Assembly (NCBI RefSeq): GCF_006716425.1 | Contig: NZ_VFOZ01000002.1 | Coordinates: 248,001 to 312,000 of the forward strand | Length of the DNA: 64,000 nucleotides | Direction: 5' to 3' | Origin: Actinoallomurus bryophytorum | Lineage (GTDB): Bacteria > Actinomycetota > Actinomycetes > Streptosporangiales > Streptosporangiaceae | Shown: in pieces, positions 42,844 to 51,264 of the stretch | Layout: every line of letters starts with the position of its first letter | Position numbering within the stretch: position 1 is the first letter of the stretch | Notes under the pieces: model-generated | Told to the model about the DNA's origin: nothing | Seen by the model: the letters and a program-made list of their open reading frames with translations, nothing else | The model's database searches: none | Made by a program: the position numbers and the translations under genes

Positions 42844-43963
42844 GGGTGGCCTCCTGGACCCGCTCGCGGGTGAACCGGCCGAAGTTGTAGTACGCCGCGC
42901 AGGCGCCCTCGGAGGAGACCATGCAGGTGCCGATGGGCGTCTCCGGGGTGCACGCGGTGCCGAACACCTTGCACTCCCAGGGTTTGAGCACGCCCTTGAG
43001 CACCTCGCCGCACTGGCAGGCCTTCGGGTCCGCGACCCGGCTGCCCGGGATCTCGAAGATCCGCTCGGCGTCGAACTCGGCGTACGCCTCGCGGACCCGC
43101 AGCGCCGAGTGGGAGATGAAACCCAGCCCGCGCCACTCGAAGTAGGGCCGCAGCTCCATCGTCTCGTTGATCACCTTGAGCGCCTTGAGGTTGCCGTCCC
43201 ACGGCACGACGCGCCCGTACTGGTTCTCCACCTCCGAGCGGCCCTCGGCGAGCTGCTGGAGCAGCATGTGGATCGAGGCCAGGATGTCCAGTGGCTCGAA
43301 CCCGGCCACGACGATCGGCTTGCCGTACTCCCCCGCGATGAAGTCGTACGGCCGGCAGCCGATCACCGTCGAGACGTGACCCGGGCCGATGAACCCGTCG
43401 AGGCGCAGGTCGGGTGAGTCCAGGATCGCCTTGATGGCCGGGATGATCGTCACGTGGTTGCAAAAGATCGAGAAGTTGGTCAGCCCCTCGGCCTTGGCCC
43501 GCAGTACGGTCATCGCCGTGGACGGCGCGGTGGTCTCGAAGCCGATCGCCATGAAGACGACCTTCTTGTCCGGGTTCTGCCGGGCGACCTTCAGCGCGTC
43601 GAGCGGTGAGTACACCATCCGGATGTCGGCGCCGGCCGCCTTGGAGTCGAAGAAGGACCCGCGCCCGCCGGGCACCCGCATCATGTCGCCGAAGGAGGTC
43701 ATGATGACGTCGTCCTGCTCGGCGATGTGGATCGTGTCGTCCACCCGGCCCATCGGGATCACGCAGACGGGGCAGCCCGGCCCGTGCACGAGCGTGACGT
43801 TCTCCGGGAGGTAGTCCTCCAGCCCGTGCTTGTAGATCGTGTGCGTGTGCCCGCCGCAGACCTCCATGAACTTGTACTGCCGGCCCGGCTCGCACAGGTT
43901 CGCGATGGAGGCGGCCAGTGCGCGTGCCTTCTCCGCGTCGCGGTACTCGTCGACGAAGCGCAT
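42836..43963 (-). CDS. hypD: Hydrogenase maturation protein HypD
   Basis: A 375-residue HypD, the iron-sulfur protein on which the Fe(CN)2CO unit is assembled together with HypC. Conserved parts are MEVCGGHTHTIYKHG (residues 32-46), HGPGCPVCVIP, IGFETTAPSTA, FIGPGHVSTVIG and the C-terminal cluster Cys residues in ACQCGEVL, WECKVFG and CMVSSEGACAAYY. The ATG at 43963 overlaps the last base of the hypC stop (TGATG); a GTG one codon earlier is equally possible. Confidence 0.96.
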   Translation of the reverse strand: MRFVDEYRDAEKARALAASIANLCEPGRQYKFMEVCGGHTHTIYKHGLEDYLPENVTLVHGPGCPVCVIPMGRVDDTIHIAEQDDVIMTSFGDMMRVPGGRGSFFDSKAAGADIRMVYSPLDALKVARQNPDKKVVFMAIGFETTAPSTAMTVLRAKAEGLTNFSIFCNHVTIIPAIKAILDSPDLRLDGFIGPGHVSTVIGCRPYDFIAGEYGKPIVVAGFEPLDILASIHMLLQQLAEGRSEVENQYGRVVPWDGNLKALKVINETMELRPYFEWRGLGFISHSALRVREAYAEFDAERIFEIPGSRVADPKACQCGEVLKGVLKPWECKVFGTACTPETPIGTCMVSSEGACAAYYNFGRFTRERVQEATRG

Positions 43964-44235
43964 CACTCGATCCTCGATTCCATCAGTGCCTCGATCTCGT
44001 CGGCGTAGGCCTGGCCGATCCCTTCGAGGAAGTCCATCGCCGCCTTGGCCTCGGCTTCGTCGATCTTGGAGAGGGCGAAGCCGACGTGGATGAGGATCCA
44101 GTCCCCCGGCTGCGGATTGTCTTCGGTGATCAGGCCGATGTTGATATTTCGCCGCACGCCGCTGATGTCGACCTTGGCGAGATCAGGTTGATCGGAAAGA
44201 ATCTCCACGATCTCCCCGGGTATTCCCAGGCACAT
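43963..44235 (-). CDS. hypC: Hydrogenase maturation chaperone HypC
   Basis: A 90-residue HypC/HupF chaperone that binds HypD and carries the iron unit to the large subunit. It has the essential N-terminus MCLGIPGEIVEI with Cys2, the middle KVDISGVRRNINIGLI and GDWILIHVGFALSKIDE. Its start lies inside the 3' end of hypA (53-nt overlap) and its stop overlaps the start of hypD. It is the classical HypC of the cluster; a second, unusual HypC-like gene lies at 51900. Confidence 0.96.
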   Translation of the reverse strand: MCLGIPGEIVEILSDQPDLAKVDISGVRRNINIGLITEDNPQPGDWILIHVGFALSKIDEAEAKAAMDFLEGIGQAYADEIEALMESRIE

Positions 44236-44575
44236 CCCGCGCCTCCGCTATCTCGATGGATTCCAGCACCAATTCGTCGCCGCCGGTCATCTGCACGTCA
44301 CCGTCTCCGCAGGCGGGACAGACGGCCAGCGGGTCGAGCGTGCCGGCCTCATGGCCGCACGAACGGCAGCTCAGCCGGGCCGGGGTTACGACCATGTCGA
44401 TGGCCGCGCCCTCGGCGATCGTGCCCTCGGTGACCATCTGGAACGCCAGGTCCATGGAGGGCTCGACGACACGCAGGAGCGCGCCGGCACGTATCTTCGC
44501 CCGGCGCACCGGACGCCCGGCGGCGCGCTTCTCGACCGCCTCGAGGATCGCCTCGGCGAGCCCGATCTCGTGCAC
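44183..44575 (-). CDS. hypA: Hydrogenase nickel-insertion protein HypA
   Basis: A 130-residue HypA. It begins MHEIGLAEAI, where His2 and Glu3 form the nickel site, and has the zinc site CRSCGH...CPACG around residues 70-90, then DELVLESIEI. The tail after that element (about 20 residues) is longer than usual and overlaps the hypC start. The usual partner GTPase HypB is not encoded anywhere in the window. Confidence 0.95.
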   Translation of the reverse strand: MHEIGLAEAILEAVEKRAAGRPVRRAKIRAGALLRVVEPSMDLAFQMVTEGTIAEGAAIDMVVTPARLSCRSCGHEAGTLDPLAVCPACGDGDVQMTGGDELVLESIEIAEARDVPGNTRGDRGDSFRST

Positions 44576-44576
44576 G

Positions 44577-45089
44577 TCAGCTCACCGTCCCCGGTACGCC
44601 CGTGGCCGTCTCGGTCTCCGGGGCCTGGGTTCTCGGACCATGGCGCTCCTCCTCGATGAGTTCGCGAACCACTTGAACGGCGGGCTCGATGGCGGCCGTG
44701 ACCGCCGGGCTGAGCTCTATCCCGGGCGAGATGTCCGCCGGCTCGCAGCCGACCAGCAGGACCCGCCGCATCTCGCCGCCGACCACCCCGACCAGGTCGA
44801 GTACGGCGTCGGGCGTCATCCCGTGCGCGTCGATGATGCCCGTGGGCTCGCCCTCCTCCAGCTCGAGGGTGTAGATCGTGCCGGGCGGCTCGCCGCGCGG
44901 CGTTGCGTCCACCAGGATCGTCACGTCATAGTCGGACAGCTCGTAGGCGAGATGGATGCCGCGGATGCCGAAGTCGCCGACGTCGACGTCGACGGGCAGT
45001 TCGATGTCGGCCAGCCGCCGGGCGACCTCGACGCCGAACCCGTCGTCGCCCAGGAAGACGTTCCCGACACCCGCGACCAGGATCTTCAC
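44577..45089 (-). CDS. Hydrogenase maturation endopeptidase (peptidase M52)
   Basis: A 170-residue protease that removes the C-terminal tail of the large subunit after nickel insertion. The M52 features are visible: GVGNVFLGDDGFGVEVARRL (residues 7-26) with the metal-binding acidic residue, DFGIRGIHLAYEL, and LVDAT with the second acid. Its start overlaps the stop of the upstream gene by 4 nt, and its stop is two bases before the hypA start. It presumably cuts HhyL after the His of its C-terminal CxxCxxH. Confidence 0.92.
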   Translation of the reverse strand: MKILVAGVGNVFLGDDGFGVEVARRLADIELPVDVDVGDFGIRGIHLAYELSDYDVTILVDATPRGEPPGTIYTLELEEGEPTGIIDAHGMTPDAVLDLVGVVGGEMRRVLLVGCEPADISPGIELSPAVTAAIEPAVQVVRELIEEERHGPRTQAPETETATGVPGTVS

Positions 45090-46330
45090 AGCGGCTCCAC
45101 GTCGTCTGGGGCGAAGTACCAGTAGCGGCCCTGCGCACGCCGCATGTCGGTGCCGGGGTCGTCGTCGATGGTCACGGCCAGGTGCTGTGAGCCGTCGACG
45201 TCGAACAGCACCGCCTCGACGGTGGCGACCCGGCCGGTGACGAACATGTCCTGCGCGTCGGCGCGCCCGGACGGCCGGAGAACCACCTTGCTGCCCTTGC
45301 CGACCTCATGCCCCGCGACCGTGATCCGGTCGGTCTCCGGCGAGACGGACGCATCGGCGCCAGGGTCCCACCAGGGTTCATCGGTGGTGAAGACCGGCAC
45401 CTCGTCCGGTCCGTTGTCCCAGCCGCGCCGTGGGCCGGGCGAGCGGATCGCGCCGTGCAGGCGGTCGAGCAGCTCGGGTGGCATCGCGTCGACCCGGTCG
45501 ATGATCTCGGCCGCGCGCGGGTCGGTGGCGCGCGCCTCGCGCTTCTCCTCGTCGGTCAGCGTCATGGTGCGCAGACTGAGGATCTCGTCGATCTCGGTCG
45601 CGTCGAACAGGTCGCCGGGGCTCTCCGGCGCGATCTGGGGCCGGTCCTCCAGGATGATCGGCGAGGACAGGACCACGTCGTCGTCGATCAGCACCGGCCA
45701 GGTGCGGAGGTTCTCGCAGCCGTCGACCGCGGGCCGGGCCCATTCGGGTGGGTCGACCAGGGACACGAACCTCCCGCCGGTGAGCGCGATCAGCGTGTGC
45801 GCGGCGACCAGGGAGTGCCGCAGCGCCTCGGGGCGCTCCTCTCCGGTCCACTCGCCGGTGTTCTCCAGCCGCAGCCGCAGCCGGACCACGCCGTACGGGC
45901 CGGGGATCTGCTCGGCGGCGGCGCGCACCCGGACGTGCAGGGGCTGCCAGGTACGGGTGACTCCGTCCACGGTCTCCCGCCCGCCCGGGATTCGGATGTC
46001 GCGGACCTGCTCGCCCTCCAGCAGCTCTTCCAGCCGCCAGACGTGGTCGATCTCGCGCTCGGCCGCTTCGTCGAACGGCTCGGCGCCTTCGGACGTGCGA
46101 GCCTGGACGTGCAGGAACCGGGAGCGCGCGTGCACGACCTCGCCGGCCTCGATCAGGCACTCGGTCTGGCAGGCGGACGGCTCTTCGGTCACTGTGAAGC
46201 CGGGCGGCACGAACACCCCGAACTGCCAGCGCACCTGGTTCTTCACCGCGCTGGCGCGGTACGGATAGAGCAGGTAGCCCTCGTACAGGACGGCGTCCGC
46301 GATCTTGCGCGCGGCCTCCAGATCCCTCAC
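45086..46330 (-). CDS. Hydrogenase-cluster protein of unknown function (414 residues)
   Basis: A soluble 414-residue protein that I do not recognise beyond its place in the operon. It starts RDLEAARKIADAVLYEGYLLYPYRASAVKN, followed by a central acidic part. The C-terminal domain of about 75 residues (GHEVGKGSKVVLRPSG, FVTGRVATVEAVLFDVDGSQHLAVTIDDDPG in pieces) could be a small beta-barrel. It has one CxxxC (ACQTEC) but no iron-sulfur motif. The GTG at 46330 overlaps the stop of the preceding gene (GTGA), which decides the start; longer in-frame alternatives would run into that gene. A role in maturation, assembly or electron transfer is inference from position. Confidence 0.85.
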   Translation of the reverse strand: MRDLEAARKIADAVLYEGYLLYPYRASAVKNQVRWQFGVFVPPGFTVTEEPSACQTECLIEAGEVVHARSRFLHVQARTSEGAEPFDEAAEREIDHVWRLEELLEGEQVRDIRIPGGRETVDGVTRTWQPLHVRVRAAAEQIPGPYGVVRLRLRLENTGEWTGEERPEALRHSLVAAHTLIALTGGRFVSLVDPPEWARPAVDGCENLRTWPVLIDDDVVLSSPIILEDRPQIAPESPGDLFDATEIDEILSLRTMTLTDEEKREARATDPRAAEIIDRVDAMPPELLDRLHGAIRSPGPRRGWDNGPDEVPVFTTDEPWWDPGADASVSPETDRITVAGHEVGKGSKVVLRPSGRADAQDMFVTGRVATVEAVLFDVDGSQHLAVTIDDDPGTDMRRAQGRYWYFAPDDVEPL

Positions 46331-46983
46331 GGCCGGGCCTCCTTGCCCTGCGTGAGTTTGGCCTGGGCGAGCAGGTCGGCGATGACGTCGTCCCAGCCTG
46401 CCAGCGCCTTCGCCGTCTTGTAGAGCATCAGCTCGGCGATGGTCGCGCGGCGCAGCCGCAGCCAGCCCGAGCCCGGGAAGAAGCGGTCCATCGCCTCCCG
46501 CCAGACGGCGACCGGCACGCGCTGCGGGGTCTCGCTGGTCCACGGGACCTGGTTGACGGTGAAGCCCGTCGGGGTCCGGACGAAGACGGTGCCACTGAAC
46601 AGCAGCAGCATTGGGATCTCGCCGTCCTCCAGCGAGGCGAAGTACTTGTTGGCCGCGACCTCCAGGTCATAGGAGCACGGCACGGGCAGGTCGACCTCGG
46701 TCTCGCCGGTGAACCCGGGCACCATCACCGCGACCGTGGCGTACTGCAGCGGTTTGAGGGTGTCGCCCCAGCGGTCGGGCGTGCCGAACAGGTCACCGAG
46801 CAGCGGCGTCTCGGCCTCGGAGTACTTGCGACGGTGCGGCTCGATCCGAAGCTGGCAGCGCAGCGCGATGGCGTTCACGGCGCGGCCGCCGGTCTCGGCG
46901 ATGCGCAGCCGGAAGACCAGCGTGGGCGAGGCTGCGTACGGGTCGGACCGTACGCCGAGGCACTCGAAAGTGAGATCAGCCAT
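46327..46983 (-). CDS. Hydrogenase-cluster protein, DUF6084-like
   Basis: A 218-residue protein without cysteine clusters, signal peptide or membrane segment. It opens with a beta-rich stretch (FECLGVRSDPYAASPTLVFRLRI), contains LLGDLFGTPDRWGDTLKPLQYATV near 80 and ends in a helical part. I believe this is the family called DUF6084, which travels with actinobacterial hydrogenases, but the name is from memory. Start and stop overlap both neighbours (8 and 4 nt). The structure suggests a scaffold or binding protein more than an enzyme. Confidence 0.82.
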   Translation of the reverse strand: MADLTFECLGVRSDPYAASPTLVFRLRIAETGGRAVNAIALRCQLRIEPHRRKYSEAETPLLGDLFGTPDRWGDTLKPLQYATVAVMVPGFTGETEVDLPVPCSYDLEVAANKYFASLEDGEIPMLLLFSGTVFVRTPTGFTVNQVPWTSETPQRVPVAVWREAMDRFFPGSGWLRLRRATIAELMLYKTAKALAGWDDVIADLLAQAKLTQGKEARP

Positions 46984-47671
46984 GCGCCTCCTCCCTGACC
47001 ACTCGCTCGCCGCGGTCGCGCAGGGCGGCGAAGAAGCCGTTGATCGCGTTCCACGCCTCCTCGCCCCCGTCGAAGCCCTTCCAGTACAGCCGGACCAGGC
47101 CGACGAGCTCGTAGCAGACGTCGATCGGCACGAGGTAGGCGCCGGACCTGCGGTCGATGAGGAGTGCCTCGACGTCGGGCTGGACGTCGGCGACGGCGGG
47201 GTTCGCGGCCAGTATCCGCACCCAGGCGTCCAGGGACAGCTCCGACTCGGTCGCCCCGGCCGGACTCGGATAGAACGCGACCGTGCGGCCCATGCCGGTG
47301 TTGCGGAAGAAGAACGCCATACGTACCGGAATGGCCAGCTCGTCCCAGTCGCCTTCGGACATCGCGAAGTCCGGGTCATAGCGGTAGCGCTCGGGTACCG
47401 CTTGGAACCGCCGTATCGGAGAGTCGGCGCCGTCCGTGGGGCGGCGTTCCGTGCCCGCGCCGGCATGGGTGAACAGCAGCATGCAGGGTCGGCAGGTGCA
47501 GAGGATATGCCGGTCCTCGAGGTTCGCGACGTGACCGTGCACCTCGCCGATCGGCTCGGCGCACATCTCGCACTTCTCGACGGGAGGCCCGGCGGGAGCC
47601 GGGGCGGGCTCGGTGGCCGCCCGCTCACGCTCGAACTGCTCCCGCCCCGCGGCGAACCGGCGCAGGCTCAC
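46976..47671 (-). CDS. Hydrogenase-cluster protein, DUF5947-like, with CxxC pairs
   Basis: A 231-residue protein with two Cys pairs in the N-terminal part, EKCEMCAEPI (about residue 33) and LCTCRPCMLLF (about 57-65), plus His residues between them, which look like a metal (zinc or iron-sulfur) site. The rest (RYRYDPDFAMSEGDWDELAIPVRMAFFF in pieces; GAYLVPIDVCYELVGLVRLYWKGFDGGEEAW in pieces) is conserved-looking. I think it is DUF5947, a family seen in hydrogenase clusters. GTG 47671 follows a strong GGAGGG. It could carry electrons or metals for the hydrogenase; no function is known to me. Confidence 0.84.
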   Translation of the reverse strand: MSLRRFAAGREQFERERAATEPAPAPAGPPVEKCEMCAEPIGEVHGHVANLEDRHILCTCRPCMLLFTHAGAGTERRPTDGADSPIRRFQAVPERYRYDPDFAMSEGDWDELAIPVRMAFFFRNTGMGRTVAFYPSPAGATESELSLDAWVRILAANPAVADVQPDVEALLIDRRSGAYLVPIDVCYELVGLVRLYWKGFDGGEEAWNAINGFFAALRDRGERVVREEAHG

Positions 47672-47708
47672 GTTCGTTCCCTCCTGTCGTCCGCGCTGCC
47701 GGAAAGAG

Positions 47709-48248
47709 TCACGACGAGACCTCCTCCGGCACCGCGCACTCCTTGCCCTGGTACGGGTGGATCTGCAGCAGCGTGGGTTCTGCCGCGACGCCCTCGACGA
47801 CGACCTCGGTGATCTCCGGAGCGTCCTCCAGGATGGCTCTCTCGATCGACATCGTGGCGGTGACCTGCGATGACGGGCACCCTGAACAGTTACCCTCCAG
47901 ACGGAGGCGTACAACCCCCGACAGGTCGATGCCCAGGAGCTCGACGCCGCCGGCGTGTGATCCGAGGTAGGGCCGGACCCGCTCGAGCGCACCACGGACG
48001 CGTTCGGCGGTGTTGAGCGGATGGATGTCGTGCACGATCAGCAGCGAGCCGACCAGGTTGTCGCCGGCGAGGGTGCGCGCCGTCTCGTCCCCGACCATCT
48101 CCAGGATCCGGGCCAGGCCTGCCCCGTACACCTCGATGAGCGCGGTGACCAGTTCCTCGGCCCGGTCGCGGTCGGCCGGGTCGTCGATCTCGGCGAGCAG
48201 CTGCTCCACGCGCGCGCCCGCGTCTTTTACGTCCTTGGATCCAGGCAT
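47709..48248 (-). CDS. NifU C-terminal domain protein (iron-sulfur scaffold)
   Basis: A 179-residue protein. The second half is a NifU C-terminal domain with the cluster-binding C-x2-C in GNCSGCPSS (residues 121-124). The first half is helical and has no NifU N-terminal (IscU) motif. Proteins of this type hold a [4Fe-4S] cluster and pass it on. In this place, just after the large subunit gene, it most likely delivers clusters to the small subunit, whose proximal site is unusual. The ATG at 48248 follows AAGGGG. Confidence 0.9.
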   Translation of the reverse strand: MPGSKDVKDAGARVEQLLAEIDDPADRDRAEELVTALIEVYGAGLARILEMVGDETARTLAGDNLVGSLLIVHDIHPLNTAERVRGALERVRPYLGSHAGGVELLGIDLSGVVRLRLEGNCSGCPSSQVTATMSIERAILEDAPEITEVVVEGVAAEPTLLQIHPYQGKECAVPEEVSS

Positions 48249-48285
48249 CGGCCAAGCCCCTTCCGGTCGGTCATGGTGCGGGCGG

Positions 48286-48323
48286 CTCCGCCGCGGCCCC
48301 GGCCCGGTGGGGCCGCGGCGGAG
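48286..48323 (-). terminator. Strong 15-bp hairpin between the large subunit gene and nifU
   Basis: CTCCGCCGCGGCCCC (48286-48300) and GGGGCCGCGGCGGAG (48309-48323) pair perfectly around an 8-base loop. It is the only large gap inside the operon (89 nt). Without a U-tract it may act as a leaky terminator or as an mRNA-stabilising end that raises the amount of structural message over accessory message. Confidence 0.6.
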
Positions 48324-48337
48324 TACCGGGGAGTGGC

Positions 48338-50113
48338 TCAGCCCTCGCCCGTGAAGGCGTGAGGAGAGTGGACCCGGTCGAGGGACTTACCGTTGCCCAT
48401 GTACATGTGCACGCCGCAGGGCAGGCACGGGTCGAAGCTGCGGACGGTGCGCATGATGTCGATCCCCTTGAAGTTCTCCGGGGAGTTCTCCTCGAAGATC
48501 GGGGTGTTCTGAACGGCGTCCTCGTAGGGCCCGGGTGTGCCGTACTCGTCCCGCACGCTGGCGTTCCATGGCGTGGGCGGGTAGGGGTGGTAGTTCGCGA
48601 TCTTGCCGCCCTTGATCACCATGTGGTGGGACAGCACGCCGCGTACGGCCTCGGTGAAGCCGACGCTGATCGCCTCGTCCGGGACCTTGAACGGCTCCCA
48701 CGTCTTGGTGTGGCCGGCCCGGATCTCGGCGAGCGCCTTCTCCACGAAGTACAGCGCCTGCGCGGCGGCGTACGCCTGGAAGTAGGTGCGGGCCCGGTTC
48801 CGTTCGATCGCGTTGGACAGCGGCTCCCCGTTCCACATGGGGATCTTCCACTCGAACGTCTTCTCCGGCGCTCCCATGGTCTTCGGCAGGTTGATCTCGA
48901 CGCTGTGCCCGGTCGCCCGGACGTACCCGGTGTCCACGAGTCCCGACAGCGCGGTGGACCACAGGCGCGCGAGCGGGCCGCCGCCGGTGTCGAGGGCCAG
49001 GTGGTCCTTGCCGTCGAACCAGCGCGGCGACATGACCCAGCTGTACTTGTCCTCGAAGTTGCGCTTACCGGGCTTGGGGATCGTGTGCTGGTTCCACGGG
49101 TGGTGGATGTCGACCGGGTTGCCGAGCGGGTCGTGGGTGACGAACTTGTCCTTGTCCGTCCAGTTCTCGTAGTACGAGCTGCCCAGCAGGATGCGAATGC
49201 CGAGGTTGATGTCGACAAGGTCGTTGGTGACGAGCCTCCCGTCGACGACGATGCCGGGGGTCACGAACATCTTCTTGCCCCAGGCGGCCATGTTCTTGTA
49301 CGTGAAGTCGCAGTGGTCCGGGTCGTTGAAGGAGCCCCAGCAGTTCAGCAGGACCCGCCGCTGCCCGACCGCCTGGTAGCCCGGCAGGGCCTCGTAGAAG
49401 AAGTCGAACAGGTCGTCGTGCATGGGCACGACCCGCTTCATGAACTCCACGTACCGCATCAGGCGGGTGAGGTAGTCCGTGAACAACTGGATGGTCGCGA
49501 CCGTGCCGACGCCGCCCGGGTAGAGCGTCGAGGGGTGCACGTGGCGCCCCTCCATCAGGCAGAACATCTCGCGGGTCGAGCGGCTGACCTGCAGAGCCTC
49601 GCGGTAGAACTCGCCCTCGAGCGGGTTCAGCGACTTCATGATGCCGGCGATGGTCTTGTAACCGTGGTCCTCCGCGTGCGGCGCCGGAGTGCGCTCGGCC
49701 AGGGCGAGCACGCCCGGGTTGGTCTCCCTGACCATCTTTTCGCAGTAGTCGACCCCTACCAGGTTCTCCTGGAAGATGTTGTGGTCGAACATGTATTCGG
49801 CGGCCTCGCCGAGGTTGATGATCCACTCAGCGAGGTGCGGTGGCCGGACGCCGTAGGCCATGTTCTGGGCGTAGACCGAGCACGTCGCGTGGTTGTCACC
49901 GCAGATCCCGCAGATGCGGCTCGTGATGAAGTGCGCGTCCCGCGGGTCCTTGCCCTTCATGAAGATGCTGTAGCCGCGGAACACCGATGAGGTGCTGTAG
50001 CAGTCCGCGACCGTGTTGTTGTTGAAGTCGACTTTGGCGTAGATCCCGAGGCTGCCCACGATGCGGGTGATCGGGTCCCACGCCATCTCGACGATGCCGT
50101 CTTGCGTTGCCAT
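48338..50113 (-). CDS. hhyL: [NiFe] hydrogenase large subunit, group 1h
   Basis: A 591-residue catalytic subunit that oxidises H2. The N-terminal nickel ligands are C68 and C71 (RICGICGDNHA) and the C-terminal ones C563 and C566 (DPCLPCGVH). A tail of 22 residues after that His should be removed by the M52 protease. The L0 segment reads DPITRIVGSLG: the Glu of the usual RIEGH is Val, a difference from many other groups. ATG 50113 follows GGAG at eight bases; a GTG at 50131 overlapping the small subunit stop is an alternative. Together with the small subunit it is assigned to the actinobacterial group 1h. Confidence 0.95.
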   Translation of the reverse strand: MATQDGIVEMAWDPITRIVGSLGIYAKVDFNNNTVADCYSTSSVFRGYSIFMKGKDPRDAHFITSRICGICGDNHATCSVYAQNMAYGVRPPHLAEWIINLGEAAEYMFDHNIFQENLVGVDYCEKMVRETNPGVLALAERTPAPHAEDHGYKTIAGIMKSLNPLEGEFYREALQVSRSTREMFCLMEGRHVHPSTLYPGGVGTVATIQLFTDYLTRLMRYVEFMKRVVPMHDDLFDFFYEALPGYQAVGQRRVLLNCWGSFNDPDHCDFTYKNMAAWGKKMFVTPGIVVDGRLVTNDLVDINLGIRILLGSSYYENWTDKDKFVTHDPLGNPVDIHHPWNQHTIPKPGKRNFEDKYSWVMSPRWFDGKDHLALDTGGGPLARLWSTALSGLVDTGYVRATGHSVEINLPKTMGAPEKTFEWKIPMWNGEPLSNAIERNRARTYFQAYAAAQALYFVEKALAEIRAGHTKTWEPFKVPDEAISVGFTEAVRGVLSHHMVIKGGKIANYHPYPPTPWNASVRDEYGTPGPYEDAVQNTPIFEENSPENFKGIDIMRTVRSFDPCLPCGVHMYMGNGKSLDRVHSPHAFTGEG

Positions 50114-50127
50114 CTGCGCGTCTCCGC

Positions 50128-51186
50128 TCACCAAGAGGATTTGTAGCCGGTGGCCAAATCACCCTTCTTGCGCCACTTGGGTTCCTTGTCGAGCTTCCTG
50201 GCGGTGATCCCGCGCAGAGCGCGGATCACCCCGCCGTACGCGCCGCTGGCCATCGAGGACACGCGTGCGCCTGGGGGTTCGTCCATGAAGGGCATGAACT
50301 TGTCCGGGAAACCCGGCATGGTGCAGCCGATGCAGATGCCGCCGACGTTCGGGCAGCCGCCGATGCCGTTGATCCAGCCGCGCTTGGGCACGTTGCACTT
50401 CACGACCGGGCCCCAGCAGCCGATCTTGACCAGGCACTTCGGGGAGCCGTACTCGGTCGCGAACTGGCCCTGCTCGTAGTAGCCCGCGCGGTCGCAGCCC
50501 TCGTGGACGGTCGCGCCGAACAGCCAGGTCGGCCGCAGCGCCTCGTCCAGCGGGATCATCGGCGCCTGCCCGGCGACCTGGTACAGCAGGTACAGGATCG
50601 TCTCGGACAGGTTGTCCGGCTGGATCGGGCAGCCCGGCACGTTGACGATCGGGAGCCCGGCCTTGGACTTGTAGTCCCAGCCGAGGTAGTCGGCCACGCC
50701 CATCGCGCCGGTCGGGTTGCCGGCCATGGCGTGGATGCCGCCGTACGTCGCGCAGGTGCCGACGGCGAGCACCGCGGTCGCCCTGGGCGCCAGGATGTCC
50801 AGCCATGCGCTGGTGGTACGGGGCTGGCCGGTCGCCGGGTCGTTGCCGAACCCGGACCAGTAGCCCTCTTCCTTGATCGACTCGTTCGGAATGGAGCCCT
50901 CGATGACCAGCACGAAGGGTTCGAGCTCGCCGCGTTCGGCCTTGTAGAACCATTCGATGAAGGTGTCGGCCCCCTTGTCGGGCCCGCACTCGAAGTCGAT
51001 CAGCGGCCAGTGCACAGCGATCTTGGGGAGACCCGGAAGGGCGCCGAGGGCGATCTCCTCGATACTCGGCTGCGTGGCCGCCGTCAGGGCGACCGAGTCG
51101 CCGTCGCAGCTGAGGCCCGCGTTGATCCAGAGGATGTGGACGACAGGTTCTTCCTGTGTGGTCTCCGACTCGGTCGGCGTCGTCAT
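50128..51186 (-). CDS. hhyS: [NiFe] hydrogenase small subunit, group 1h, with Asp at the proximal cluster
   Basis: A 352-residue iron-sulfur subunit. In place of the CxxC that starts the proximal-cluster site of most [NiFe] hydrogenases it has C27-D-G-D30 (NAGLSCDGDSVAL), as described for group 1h enzymes in which an Asp replaces one Cys ligand. Further ligands are visible in GTCATYGG, VPGCPIQ, HEGCDRAG, GCWGPVVKC and GGCPNVGGICIGCTMPGFPD. There is no Tat signal, and no C-terminal membrane anchor, so the enzyme is cytoplasmic. Its stop lies 15-18 bases before the large subunit start. Confidence 0.95.
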   Translation of the reverse strand: MTTPTESETTQEEPVVHILWINAGLSCDGDSVALTAATQPSIEEIALGALPGLPKIAVHWPLIDFECGPDKGADTFIEWFYKAERGELEPFVLVIEGSIPNESIKEEGYWSGFGNDPATGQPRTTSAWLDILAPRATAVLAVGTCATYGGIHAMAGNPTGAMGVADYLGWDYKSKAGLPIVNVPGCPIQPDNLSETILYLLYQVAGQAPMIPLDEALRPTWLFGATVHEGCDRAGYYEQGQFATEYGSPKCLVKIGCWGPVVKCNVPKRGWINGIGGCPNVGGICIGCTMPGFPDKFMPFMDEPPGARVSSMASGAYGGVIRALRGITARKLDKEPKWRKKGDLATGYKSSW

Positions 51187-51264
51187 GCCACGTTCACCAC
51201 CTTGGGGTAGGCGGTCGGGTTGGGGTGGCGTACGCGGCGGGGCCGCGTGCCATCGGGGTGCGCG

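Noticed and set aside
51194-51253. A 19-codon frame (MARGPAAYATPTRPPTPRW) between hhyS and the first SIS gene
   Set aside because: It has no ribosome-binding site and its composition is what this GC-rich DNA gives by chance; I could not link it to a known small hydrogenase-cluster protein.
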